Shown: one piece after another, positions 52,123 through 59,929 of the stretch | How positions within the stretch are numbered: position 1 is the stretch's first letter | How the letters are laid out: each line of letters starts with the position of its first letter | Source: DATARN01 sp963851105 | GTDB taxonomy: Bacteria; Actinomycetota; Acidimicrobiia; Acidimicrobiales; Palsa-688 | Reading direction: 5' to 3' | Length of the DNA: 64,000 bases | Assembly (NCBI GenBank): GCA_963851105.1 | Contig: CAWKNP010000003.1 | Location: 62,001 to 126,000 of the forward strand | The notes under the pieces: model-generated | The model's database searches: none | What the model was told of the DNA's origin: nothing | The model's input: only the letters and a program-made list of their open reading frames with translations | Program-made: the position numbers and the translations under genes

Positions 52123-54471
52123 TTAGCGGAAGTACTGCAGGTTGTAGTAGTGGTCGACTGCCGCTCCGTTGGCCGTCACGCACTGCACCCCGATGGTGGT
52201 GCCGGCGCTGCCGGAGCCCCACCCGGTGGTGTAGCAGCGGCTGCCGTCGGATCCGTAGCTCGTGACCTGGACATCACCGCCGGTGATGGTCATCCCCGGC
52301 AGGGTCACCGTGTAGTTGCCCGTGGCGTTGCGGGTGACCAGGTTGGTGCCGCCCGACGAGTTGTAAGACCACGTTGCCAGCGGGTTGTAGGAGGCCGAGG
52401 TCGGCGCGTTCGCCCAGAGGTAGGCGTTCGCCGAGTACTGACCGGTCAAGGGCAGATCGGCGCTATAGGTGGCCGTGAACTGCGAGTCGACGGCGGCACC
52501 TGACGGTGTGGTGCAGAAGACCGACACCGACTCGTCGAAGCTGCTGCTGCTCGGCTGGAACCACCCGTTGGACTGGCATTGCGCTGTGCCGCCACCGTAC
52601 GCCGTCACCTTGACCGCCCCCTGGTTGGTCGTCGAGACCGGCGCCACCTCGGGGAAGGTGATGGTGTAGTTGCCCGTACCGTTGCGGGTGATGGTGTTGG
52701 CAAGGTTGAAGTTGTTGTACTGGTAGAAGCTCGGAGCCGTGTAGCTCGGCGTGGTCGGCGAGCTGGCCCACACGTAGGCCAACGAGTCATTGGCGAAGTT
52801 GCGGGCGCCGACGCGGCCGGCAGGGTTGACGAAGCTCACGTCGTAGTACGAGTCCGTGGCGACACTGGCGCTGTTGAAGCACGCCACATGGACGAACTCG
52901 GCGGCGGCGGAGTGGTACCAGTTGACGACCTTGCAGTTGTTGTCAGCGCCATAGGCGGTGACGTTGACCGTGCCGCCGTCGGCGAGACCGTTGAAGCGAA
53001 CCAGGTAGTTGCCGGGGCCGCTACGGGTGACGCTGTTGGGCCGGCCGTAGGAGTTGAACGACCAGGTCGCGGCCGGTGTGTACGAGGCGGCGCTGGGGCT
53101 GCTGGCCCAGAGGTACCCGTAGCTGTCGTGGGGGACGGTGTAGGGCGAGCCCACGCCGGTGGGGCCGTCGAAGCCGAAGCCCGCGGTGCAGAGGTAGGAA
53201 CCGCCGCAGCTGCCGTTGCTGCCCGAGGTGACGTCGTTGATGCCGGCGCCGGTTTGCATCCGGTAGAACCCCTGGGCACCGTTCATGCGGAAGTCACCGG
53301 TGGAGAGCGCCGAGATGCTCGCCACGACGGGAGAGGCAACGCTGGTCCCGCCGAGCAATCCCCAGCCGCCGGAGTTGAACGTGTCGTAGACGGCAACGGG
53401 CGTGGCAGGGTCGGCGACAGCCGAGACATCGGCGACGCTGCGCCGGGCGCAGCCCCCGTCGTGCTGCCAGGCGGGCTTGGACTCGAACGCCGAGCAGCCG
53501 CTGCCGGCGCCGGACCAGGCGGTCTCGCCCCAGCCCCGGGCCGTGCTGTTCTTGACCAGCGAGGTCCCGCCGACCGCGGTCAGAACGGAGGAGGCCGCGG
53601 GGTAGCTGACGCCGAAGCCGCTGTCACCGCTCGATGCCGTGACGAGGATCCCCGGGTGGTTGTAGCTGGCGTCGAAGCTGGTCTCGCTGCTGAACTCGCC
53701 CGAGCTTCCGTAGCTGTTCGAGATGGCGACGACACCGGGGATGGAGGCTGCGGTGTTGGTTGCCGCGGCCAGGTCGCTCATGCTCGAGCTGTTCGCCTCG
53801 ACGAGGGCAATGTGGCACCGGGGGCATATTGCCGACGCCATGTCGACGTCGAGGGAGATCTCTACTGCCCATCCGCTATTCGCGGACGGCATCGGGGAGG
53901 TGGCTCCCGCCTGGTTGTACTTGGTGAAGCAGCCGGCGTTACACGCCGCAAGACCGTACGTCGAGCGGTACTGGGCCAGGTCGGCAGCCGCGGAGGGATC
54001 GTCGAATGCGTCGACAATCGCGATGGTGTTGCCGGTGCCCAGGTTGGCGGGCAACCCGTACGCCGATCGCAGATCGGCCGGCCCGTAGCCATTGGGGAGG
54101 GTGAGGTTGCCGTTGGCGACCAGTTCCTGCGGGTGGACGACGAGCGCAAAGCACCGGGCGTGTCCGGCCGCGGCAACGCCGCAGGCCTTCTGGGTCTGGA
54201 ACTTGGTCAGGGGGCGCAGCAGCCCAGGCGAGGTGTCGGTGGTGTCGACCGCCTGCGGGTTCTGCGCGGCGTTGTCGGCCGTCGCCGAGGCGGGCGGTGG
54301 GGCCGTGGCTTTGGGTGAGGGGGACGTGTCTCTCGCAAGGCCGGCGGCGCCGGCTCCGGTGGTCAGGGTCGCGATGCACATCGCCGCGACCGCGGTGCCG
54401 CCCAATGCTCGGGCTACGACACTGCGGCCTCGCGTGCGCGTCGGGTCGGGCTTTTTGCCAAACAAGCTCAT
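52123..54471 (-). CDS. Secreted S53 (sedolisin-type) peptidase with three C-terminal repeats
   Basis: 782 residues. A signal peptide (about 17-43) is followed by a short Pro/Ala linker. The catalytic domain begins near YGPADLRSAYGLP (129-141) and carries Glu204 and Asp208 (AVEISLDVDM), the oxyanion Asp283 (SGDSG) and Ser377 (GGTSVASP): the complete sedolisin set. The large S53 prodomain is missing. From about residue 460 come three repeats of about 100 residues, each starting Y(L/V)WA, with N-x-(V/I)TR-x-(G/A)xGNY and a cysteine pair. No anchor signal. Probably an extracellular, perhaps acid-active, protease; the repeats may bind surfaces. Confidence 0.88.
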   Translation of the reverse strand: MSLFGKKPDPTRTRGRSVVARALGGTAVAAMCIATLTTGAGAAGLARDTSPSPKATAPPPASATADNAAQNPQAVDTTDTSPGLLRPLTKFQTQKACGVAAAGHARCFALVVHPQELVANGNLTLPNGYGPADLRSAYGLPANLGTGNTIAIVDAFDDPSAAADLAQYRSTYGLAACNAGCFTKYNQAGATSPMPSANSGWAVEISLDVDMASAICPRCHIALVEANSSSMSDLAAATNTAASIPGVVAISNSYGSSGEFSSETSFDASYNHPGILVTASSGDSGFGVSYPAASSVLTAVGGTSLVKNSTARGWGETAWSGAGSGCSAFESKPAWQHDGGCARRSVADVSAVADPATPVAVYDTFNSGGWGLLGGTSVASPVVASISALSTGDFRMNGAQGFYRMQTGAGINDVTSGSNGSCGGSYLCTAGFGFDGPTGVGSPYTVPHDSYGYLWASSPSAASYTPAATWSFNSYGRPNSVTRSGPGNYLVRFNGLADGGTVNVTAYGADNNCKVVNWYHSAAAEFVHVACFNSASVATDSYYDVSFVNPAGRVGARNFANDSLAYVWASSPTTPSYTAPSFYQYNNFNLANTITRNGTGNYTITFPEVAPVSTTNQGAVKVTAYGGGTAQCQSNGWFQPSSSSFDESVSVFCTTPSGAAVDSQFTATYSADLPLTGQYSANAYLWANAPTSASYNPLATWSYNSSGGTNLVTRNATGNYTVTLPGMTITGGDVQVTSYGSDGSRCYTTGWGSGSAGTTIGVQCVTANGAAVDHYYNLQYFR

Positions 54472-54734
54472 GTGAGTTCTCCTCTTGGATGTCCCACAGC
54501 GACTGCAGTAAGGGCGCAGTGTTCGTGGTGGCGGTTAGACGCAGGCGCGTCACAGGGGAAGACCGTCAAGGGCACTCGCGGATACAGAGTTGATCCGAAT
54601 GCCGTGGCGCTGGACCTTTTTGGCCTACAGCTGGGGCCACGGCAGGGGCGGCGCGGGGGCCTGGAGGGACCTCGGGTTCCGATTGACCTTCCGGGCACCT
54701 GGCCGGGACGGGGCTTGGTCTTGGCCGTGTCGGC

Positions 54735-54900
54735 GTGGCACCGACCGGGCATCGGCCTCGCCTGGTGTCGGCGCCGGCCTGGGCTCGGCCGGTTTGGCCT
54801 GGCGTCGGCCTCGCCTGGCACCGGCTTCGCCTGGCACCGGCCCGGCGTGCACCGGTCTGACACCGGACTGACCGTGCCTGGCACCGGCCTCGCCTGGCCT
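54735..54900. repeat. Degenerate GC-rich direct repeats
   Basis: The 440-bp gap between the peptidase gene and tRNA-Phe holds no gene I can support. Its last part repeats a core close to GGCACCGGCCTCGCCTGGC four or five times with changes. The core is also a mixture of CCGG and GCCTGG words, so slippage or a decayed repeat family could explain it. Confidence 0.5.
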
Positions 54901-54912
54901 GGATTTCTGCCG

Positions 54913-54985
54913 TGGTCGGAGCCGGCGTCGATCCGGCGACCTCGCGCTTTTCAGGCGCGCGCTCTACCAACTGAGCTATCCGACC
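54913..54985 (-). tRNA. tRNA-Phe (GAA)
   Basis: 73 nt, cloverleaf complete: acceptor GGTCGGA/TCCGACC, D arm GCTC...GAGC, anticodon stem CGCGC/GCGCG with loop CTGAAAA, T arm GCCGG/CCGGC, discriminator A. CCA is not encoded. Confidence 0.95.
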
Positions 54986-54986
54986 G

Positions 54987-55061
54987 CGGTCCTGACGGGA
55001 TTTGAACCCGCGGCCTCCGGCTTGACAGGCCGGCGTGCACTCCAAGCTGCACCACAGGACC
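54987..55061 (-). tRNA. tRNA-Asp (GTC)
   Basis: 75 nt: acceptor GGTCCTG/CAGGACC, anticodon stem CCGGC/GCCGG with loop CTGTCAA, T arm GCGGG/CCCGT-type with TTCAAAT, discriminator G. It lies 1 bp upstream of tRNA-Phe. Confidence 0.95.
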
Positions 55062-55116
55062 AACACCCCCAAGGGGGCCAGCCGACAATACACGGCGCCA
55101 CCGGGCGGGTCTCCCG

Positions 55117-56109
55117 TCAGGCGACATTCGCGGCACCGTTGGCTTGGCCGGGCGCCTGGTCGGCCGCTTGGCCCCTCGTCTGGCCCCTCCGGTCCTGGTA
55201 GGCCCGCAGCACCGCTCGGGCGACCAATTCTGGCTCGGTGTTGGCCGTGACCGGGACGATGAGCCAACCGGCGCCGACCAGCCGGGCCCGGCGGTTGCTG
55301 TCGTAGTCGCGGTCGGACGTGGCGTTGTGGTAGCGGTAGCTGTCCCACTCGGTACCGATCTTTTCGGCAACGATCGCCCGGTCGAGGCGGTAAGTGGTCC
55401 CATCCACCGTTACTGGGAACTGGCGCTCGGCGTGCGGCAGGCCCAACCGGTCCCACATGCGGTTCATCCTCGTCTCGAAGTCGCTGTCGTCGGGTCGGTA
55501 GCCCGGTATGCGATCGGCCAGGATCCCATGGACCGGTTCGATCGGCCTTCCGTGCGCCGGCGCCGCCAGTGCTGCTTGATGGCGCAGTCGCTCGAGGCGC
55601 AGGAGGCCTCGGCGCATTGCGTCGTCCACGCACTGCCCGAGCTGGGTCAGCGAAAGTGTCCCCGCCAGGTCAATGATCGTGCGCTCCACCGTGGTGATCG
55701 GGATCCGGTTTAAGACCGTCCGCGCCGAGGGCGGAAGCACGGTCTGGTGGCCGGTGACGCCGTTGGCTTGGATCCGGTGTCGGGTCGTCAGATGGAGGCC
55801 GGCGTGGTCTCGGGCGCTGTGGCGCAGCTGCCACACTGCAGCGGCGGTGGTATGCGAGATGACCGCGTCCCGACCAACGCTCAACACCGCGGCGAGGAGC
55901 GTCTGCTCCCATGTGACCGGTGCGCCGGCGATGCGGTACACGTGAGGGCGCACCCGGATGATCAGCCCCTTCGTCGCCTCCCAATAGACCTGCCTCGGCG
56001 AGAAACCGTGTTCCCCCATCTGGGAGGTCGTCACGAGAGCGTGCTGGCGGCCGGCGATGCCGGCGTAGTCTCTGACCATTTCATGGAGTATGAATGTCCG
56101 GTGTGACAT
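55117..56109 (-). CDS. AbiEi-like/DUF559-like protein inserted between tRNA genes
   Basis: 330 residues. The N-terminal region (ALVTTSQMGEHGFSPRQVYW, LIIRVRPHVYRIAG) resembles the winged helix of AbiEi-family type IV antitoxins. The C-terminal region (DDSDFETRMNRMWDRLGLP, RLDRAIVAEKIGTEWDSYRYH) resembles the Vsr/DUF559 endonuclease-like fold with its conserved E...D...E. Such two-part proteins are common single genes in actinobacteria and their role is unproven; defence or a lone regulator are both possible. No AbiEii toxin gene is adjacent. ATG 56109 with GGAGGA upstream. Two 36-bp palindromes lie immediately before the start. Confidence 0.75.
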   Translation of the reverse strand: MSHRTFILHEMVRDYAGIAGRQHALVTTSQMGEHGFSPRQVYWEATKGLIIRVRPHVYRIAGAPVTWEQTLLAAVLSVGRDAVISHTTAAAVWQLRHSARDHAGLHLTTRHRIQANGVTGHQTVLPPSARTVLNRIPITTVERTIIDLAGTLSLTQLGQCVDDAMRRGLLRLERLRHQAALAAPAHGRPIEPVHGILADRIPGYRPDDSDFETRMNRMWDRLGLPHAERQFPVTVDGTTYRLDRAIVAEKIGTEWDSYRYHNATSDRDYDSNRRARLVGAGWLIVPVTANTEPELVARAVLRAYQDRRGQTRGQAADQAPGQANGAANVA

Positions 56110-56117
56110 CCTTCCTC

Positions 56118-56252
56118 CTCTCCTGCTGCGAAACGACGTAATACCGTCGTTTCGCAGCACTTTGGGGTCAACCCGGGGAAAGGGGCGTTCGTCCTGCGGC
56201 CTCTCCTGCTGCGAAACGACGTAATACCGTCGTTTCGCAGCACTTTGGGGTC
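56118..56252. repeat. Two identical 52-bp repeats, each a perfect palindrome
   Basis: The 52-bp sequence at 56118-56169 recurs exactly at 56201-56252, 83 bp later. Each copy contains TGCTGCGAAACGACG, 6 nt, CGTCGTTTCGCAGCA: 15-bp arms with no mismatch. They lie 15 and 98 bp upstream of the AbiEi-like start codon. They may be operators for that winged-helix protein, or ends or terminators of a mobile unit. Confidence 0.85.
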
Positions 56253-56310
56253 CCTGGGCCGGTCCCGCCCCTCGCGACTCGGGCCGTCTGGCTGCGCAAC
56301 GGCGTCTGGG

Positions 56311-56383
56311 CACCCCCAACGGGATTCGAACCCGTGCTGCCGCCTTGAAAGGGCGGTGTCCTAGGCCGCTAGACGATGGGGGC
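56311..56383 (-). tRNA. tRNA-Glu (TTC)
   Basis: 73 nt: acceptor GCCCCCA/TGGGGGT (G·T at the first pair), anticodon stem CCGCC/GGCGG with loop CTTTCAA, T arm ACGGG/CCCGT with TTCGAAT, discriminator G. Its usual neighbours, tRNA-Asp and tRNA-Phe, are 1.25 kb downstream beyond the AbiEi-like gene. Confidence 0.95.
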
Positions 56384-56416
56384 CGGGTCCGAGAGCCTGG
56401 CCACGATACCAAGGCG

Positions 56417-56824
56417 CTAGTCGGAGGACCCCGGGAAGCCGTCAGCCGGCGGATCCCACTGCGTGCCCGCCGCCGTGTCGCGGATCGAGACACCGAGCAG
56501 GACCAGCTGGTCCCGGATGTCGTCGGCCTCGGCGAAGCGCCGGCCCTGGCGGGCGGCGTCGCGCAGCGCCAGGAGGCGTTCTACGTACGGACCGACCACC
56601 TGGCGGGGGTCCCGCGCCCCGAGGCGGGCGACGGTGCCCAGCCGCACGACCATTCGCCGCAGAGCCCCGCGCCCTCGGTCCTGGTCGTCCGATTGCAGGG
56701 TGTCGGCGCCCCACGCCGCCAGGGCATCATCGAGTTCGAGGATGGCCCGAACTGCGGCGTCGACATCACGGTCAGCTATGGCCCGGTCGAACGTCTCCTC
56801 GTGCTGGCGGATCGTAGCCAGCAA
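56417..56824 (-). CDS. CysS C-terminal-like domain, probably the end of a frameshifted fusion
   Basis: Up to 135 residues resembling the C-terminal helical domain of cysteinyl-tRNA synthetase: VERLLALRDAARQGRRFAEADDIRDQL, then GVSIRDTAAGTQWD. There is no catalytic domain. The frame stays open upstream into an Ala-rich linker (AAAAAEVAARATTPLLAT) that would join the S51-like gene if one C were added to the CCCC run at 56868-56871. So the independent start here is doubtful. Confidence 0.6.
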   Translation of the reverse strand: MLATIRQHEETFDRAIADRDVDAAVRAILELDDALAAWGADTLQSDDQDRGRGALRRMVVRLGTVARLGARDPRQVVGPYVERLLALRDAARQGRRFAEADDIRDQLVLLGVSIRDTAAGTQWDPPADGFPGSSD

Positions 56825-57762
56825 CGGTGTCGTGGCCCGGGCTGCAACCTCCGCCGCCGCCGCTGCACCCCGCCGCCGCCGCCCTCGCCGTCGCGGCAGC
56901 CCTCGCTCGGCCCGCCGGCGACCTTGGCGGCCCGGCCATCATGGGCGGCCCCGGCGCGCTCGCCCGCGTCGCCATAGGTCGGGAGTGCGGAGATGGGAAC
57001 CGTGGTCCCCGAGGCGATGGTCGCCGAGCGACCCTTCCGGCGCACCGTCACTTGACCGAGGCCCACGACCGTCGCCGTGGCGCCGTCGAGGTCGAGCACC
57101 AGGCCGGTGTGCTCGTCGACGCCGAGCACGAACGCCCCGGCGGGAAGTTGGGCCTCGAGGATCCGCAGCCGGCGTTCTCCCAGGTAGCAGAACCGGGTGT
57201 CGTGGCTGCCCCCTTCGGCGTTGTCGTAATGGGGGATGACCGCGACCGGAAGGCCGAGCGGCCCGAGGAGGTCGAAGCCCTCGGCCCATGTGGGGTCGGC
57301 GCCGGACTTGTAGATCTCGTACACCGGAACCGTTACCCGGCCGAGGGTCAAGGCGGCCGCGCTGGCGAAGGTCACGACGCCACCGCGGGCCAACTTGTCG
57401 GCCAACAGGTCGGGGATCTCCGAGCCCGCCCACTGCCGCAGCGTGTAGGTAGGGCTGCCGGGCCCCGCGAAGACCCATCGTGCGGCGCGTATTGCGGACA
57501 TCGCTGCTTCCTGGGCCACCGGATCGAGGTCACGGGCCCGCCGGAAACTGGCCACGGTCACAGTGCGGCCCACGCTGGTGCGGAAATATTCGATGGCCTT
57601 CGCCGAGATTTCGTCGGCGTTTTCCTGGAACCCGAATGGAGTGTCGAGCAGGACCGCGCCATCGGTGGCGCCCAGACGGCCAAACACTTCCCGGTGCGTC
57701 TTGACCATGGTTGGGCTGGTCTCGCCCGACCCCATGATCACGAGCATGCGGGGCCCGCTCAT
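56776..57762 (-). CDS. S51/cyanophycinase-like amidotransferase-fold protein
   Basis: 328 residues; the last 40 or so are probably out of frame. The fold is the class I amidotransferase-like peptidase E/cyanophycinase group: MLVIMGSGETSPTMV, GPGSPTYTLRQW, candidate nucleophile serine in FASAAALTLG, HYDNAEGGSHDTRF and GVDEHTGLVLDLD. The target is unknown; exopeptidase activity is the family's usual role. Starts with an ATGA overlap on the hydrolase gene. Tail residues GGGGGVQRRRRRLQ look like a shifted reading of a GGC repeat. Confidence 0.75.
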   Translation of the reverse strand: MSGPRMLVIMGSGETSPTMVKTHREVFGRLGATDGAVLLDTPFGFQENADEISAKAIEYFRTSVGRTVTVASFRRARDLDPVAQEAAMSAIRAARWVFAGPGSPTYTLRQWAGSEIPDLLADKLARGGVVTFASAAALTLGRVTVPVYEIYKSGADPTWAEGFDLLGPLGLPVAVIPHYDNAEGGSHDTRFCYLGERRLRILEAQLPAGAFVLGVDEHTGLVLDLDGATATVVGLGQVTVRRKGRSATIASGTTVPISALPTYGDAGERAGAAHDGRAAKVAGGPSEGCRDGEGGGGGVQRRRRRLQPGPRHRCWLRSASTRRRSTGP

Positions 57763-58658
57763 GGCCCCGTGGCACCGCCCGGCCCGCCGGCCCCGCCCGG
57801 CCCGCCGGCCCCGCCGTGAGCGCCAGGACCGGCGCCCTCGGCGGCAGCATGCAGGAGATCGGCCACCTCCACCGGGTGCTGGACATGGACGTCGTGGTCG
57901 GCACCGGGAAATGGAGCCACGCGCACCCGATCGCCGAGGGCCGCCCGCGCCGCCGCCACGCCCTCGTCGTCGGCCAGGACCGACGGGATGAGGAGAACAC
58001 CGACGCTGACGAAGGGCCATCGCTGCGGCGGGTGGTGCTCCCAGAGATGGCGGACGATCTGCAGGTGCCGGGGAAGAGTGAGCCACGGGGTGATGGTCCC
58101 GTCGGCCCGGACCTCCATGTTGGCCAGGGTTCCTGCCACCGCCTCGGGGGTCCAGTCGGGGTGCCAGGTGCGGACCATGGTTTCGAAGTCCTGGGCGCTG
58201 ATGCCGGTAAGCCGGGGCGGGGTCAGAGCGGCCAGGCACTGCTCCCAGCTGGGAAAACGTCGAGCCACCTCCAACGTGCCCCCGTCCACGCAGGCAATGG
58301 CCCCGGTCGAAGACGGGTGGCGGACCGCCAGCTCCACGACGACGTTGCCGCCCCAGCTCTGCCCGGCGACGAGGGGACGATCCCAGCCGAGGCCGGCGAT
58401 CACCGCCGCCAGGTCGGCGGTGACGGTGGCGAAGTCGTAGCCGGTGTCGGGCTTGTCGGAGCGGCCGTGGCCCCGTTGGTCGACGGCCGCCACGGGATGG
58501 CCGAGGGCGGCGAGGCGGGCGGCGACGCCGTCCCAGGTCCGGGCATTGGACGCCAACCCGTGGACGAGCACCACCGGGAGGCCACAACCTTGAGCCCCCG
58601 ACACCCGCACGGCCAACTCGACGCCGCCGATGACCGGCAGCCGCTGCTCGGTGATCAC
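57759..58658 (-). CDS. α/β-hydrolase
   Basis: 299 residues. Oxyanion strand VVLVHGLASNARTW, cofactor-free hydrolase core DQRGHGRSDKP, nucleophile elbow GQSWGG and a final histidine in GADHDVHVQHP. The C-terminus is a Gly/Ala repeat (GGAGGPGGAGGPGG). Substrate unknown: ester, epoxide or haloalkane hydrolysis are all possible for the fold. GTG start. Coupled to the S51-like gene. Confidence 0.87.
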   Translation of the reverse strand: MITEQRLPVIGGVELAVRVSGAQGCGLPVVLVHGLASNARTWDGVAARLAALGHPVAAVDQRGHGRSDKPDTGYDFATVTADLAAVIAGLGWDRPLVAGQSWGGNVVVELAVRHPSSTGAIACVDGGTLEVARRFPSWEQCLAALTPPRLTGISAQDFETMVRTWHPDWTPEAVAGTLANMEVRADGTITPWLTLPRHLQIVRHLWEHHPPQRWPFVSVGVLLIPSVLADDEGVAAARAALGDRVRVAPFPGADHDVHVQHPVEVADLLHAAAEGAGPGAHGGAGGPGGAGGPGGATGP

Positions 58659-58671
58659 CTCGGTCGTCGGG

Positions 58672-59082
58672 TCAGCCGTGACGGTCGGGACCTGCCCGCT
58701 CGATGGTCAGCTGGATGATGCAGCGCTGGTCGCGGACCATCGCTTGGCGGTACTCGTCCCAATCGGGATGCTCGCCTTGGAGACTGCGGTAGTACTCCAC
58801 CAACAGTTCCATGGCTTCGGGCAGCGAGACGATCGCGGCCGTGCCGTCGACCTGGATCCAACTGCCGAACCACTCGTCCGCCACCGCGCACAACGACGCC
58901 CGGGGATCGCGGTGCAGATTGCGGACCTTGAAGGCGGTCTGGCGGCTCGAGATGTTGACCCGGCCCTGGTCGTCGACGGCGTGGATGACCGGCGACATTT
59001 GGGGCGTTCCGTCTCGGCGGTTGGTGGCGAGCACGGATCGGCTGTGCTCGCGCAGGAAGCTCCGTGCGGCGTCGAGATCCAT
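58672..59082 (-). CDS. PPOX-class (pyridoxamine phosphate oxidase-like) protein
   Basis: 136 residues of the split β-barrel FMN/F420-binding family: RSVLATNRRDGTPQMSPVIH, RVNISSRQTAFKVRNLHRDPRASL and VDGTAAIVSLPEAMELL. The wording is near the actinobacterial F420-dependent group, but cofactor choice is not certain. 13 bp upstream of the hydrolase gene. Confidence 0.87.
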   Translation of the reverse strand: MDLDAARSFLREHSRSVLATNRRDGTPQMSPVIHAVDDQGRVNISSRQTAFKVRNLHRDPRASLCAVADEWFGSWIQVDGTAAIVSLPEAMELLVEYYRSLQGEHPDWDEYRQAMVRDQRCIIQLTIERAGPDRHG

Positions 59083-59133
59083 GGTGCCGGTCTACTCCCG
59101 CAGATGCCATCCAGTCGAACCGCTCCCCGCCGG

Positions 59134-59616
59134 CTAGTCGAACTGCGACGCCATGGCTGTGATGACCGCGTCCTGCAGGGCCGTCAGGTAGTAGTAGAGC
59201 TGGTGGACCGGCGTGCTCATCGGCTCGTCGCTCTCCTGGATGTCGAGCTGGGTGCCGAGCACGAGGCGGATGTCGTTCAACGAGCTCAACCAGGCGGTCA
59301 TCTGGCTTTCGTCCAACTCGGCTTCGTCCATCGTCGCAGCCATCGTGTCCAGGGCGGCCTGGCGGCCCCGCAACAGGTCGTCGCCCATGAGCCGGCGGTA
59401 CTCGGCCTCGCCCTCGGGGTCGTCGACGTAGGCCGGCGGAAAGAGCCGCCGCAGGGCCGGGTCGTCGGTCTGCTCGAGCAGTTCCTTCAGTTGTCGCGGC
59501 AGGTCGCGCAGGATCTCCCGCTCCTGGGGGGAGAGGGTGACGCGGTAGATCCCAGAGCGCACCCGTTGCACCGCCTGGGCCCCGCCGCCGAACCGCCGAC
59601 CCCGGAACCGGCTCAC
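59134..59616 (-). CDS. DUF2017 protein
   Basis: 160 residues; acidic, helical, no catalytic motif. It matches the actinobacterial DUF2017 pattern (LSPQEREILRDLPRQLKELL, RRLFPPAYVDDPE, WLSSLNDIRLVLGTQL) found next to clpS. The GTG at 59616 overlaps the clpS stop by 4 bp. A role in Clp proteolysis is suggested only by context. Confidence 0.85.
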   Translation of the reverse strand: MSRFRGRRFGGGAQAVQRVRSGIYRVTLSPQEREILRDLPRQLKELLEQTDDPALRRLFPPAYVDDPEGEAEYRRLMGDDLLRGRQAALDTMAATMDEAELDESQMTAWLSSLNDIRLVLGTQLDIQESDEPMSTPVHQLYYYLTALQDAVITAMASQFD

Positions 59617-59912
59617 GTGTCGTGCTGCATGGTCGCCCACAGCCCGTGCTCGTGGAGGCGGAAAACATCGAGCTCCGCCTTCTCCCGGGGCCCGTTGGAG
59701 ACCACTGCCCGGCCCTTCAGATGGACGTCCAACATGAGCTTCTCGGCCTTCTCCTTGGAGTAGCCGAACAGTTTCTGGAACACGAAGGTGACGTAGGACA
59801 TGAGGTTGATGGGGTCGTTCCAGACGAGGACGATCCAGGGATGGTCCTCGGCGGTGGATTCGCCGATGTCCGGTTCGTCAGTTCGTACCGGGGCGGGTGC
59901 CGATGTCGCCAC
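59613..59912 (-). CDS. clpS: ATP-dependent Clp protease adaptor ClpS
   Basis: 99 residues. It recognises N-degron substrates and hands them to ClpA/ClpC-ClpP. It has WIVLVWNDPINLMSYVTFVF, KAEKLMLDVHLKGRAVV and a C-terminal HEHGLWATM. GTG start with GGAGG upstream. Confidence 0.93.
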   Translation of the reverse strand: MATSAPAPVRTDEPDIGESTAEDHPWIVLVWNDPINLMSYVTFVFQKLFGYSKEKAEKLMLDVHLKGRAVVSNGPREKAELDVFRLHEHGLWATMQHDT

Positions 59913-59929
59913 GATGCCTCCTTGTCGAT

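Noticed and set aside
52579..54318. 579-residue plus-strand frame over the peptidase gene
   Set aside because: Gly/Arg/Val-rich shadow; the minus strand has all S53 catalytic motifs and a signal peptide.
54472..55005. 177-residue frame between the peptidase and tRNA-Phe
   Set aside because: Low-complexity repeat translation that runs into the tRNA-Phe and tRNA-Asp genes.
56118..56252. Small CRISPR array
   Set aside because: Only two repeats, each 52 bp with a full palindrome, and no cas genes nearby.
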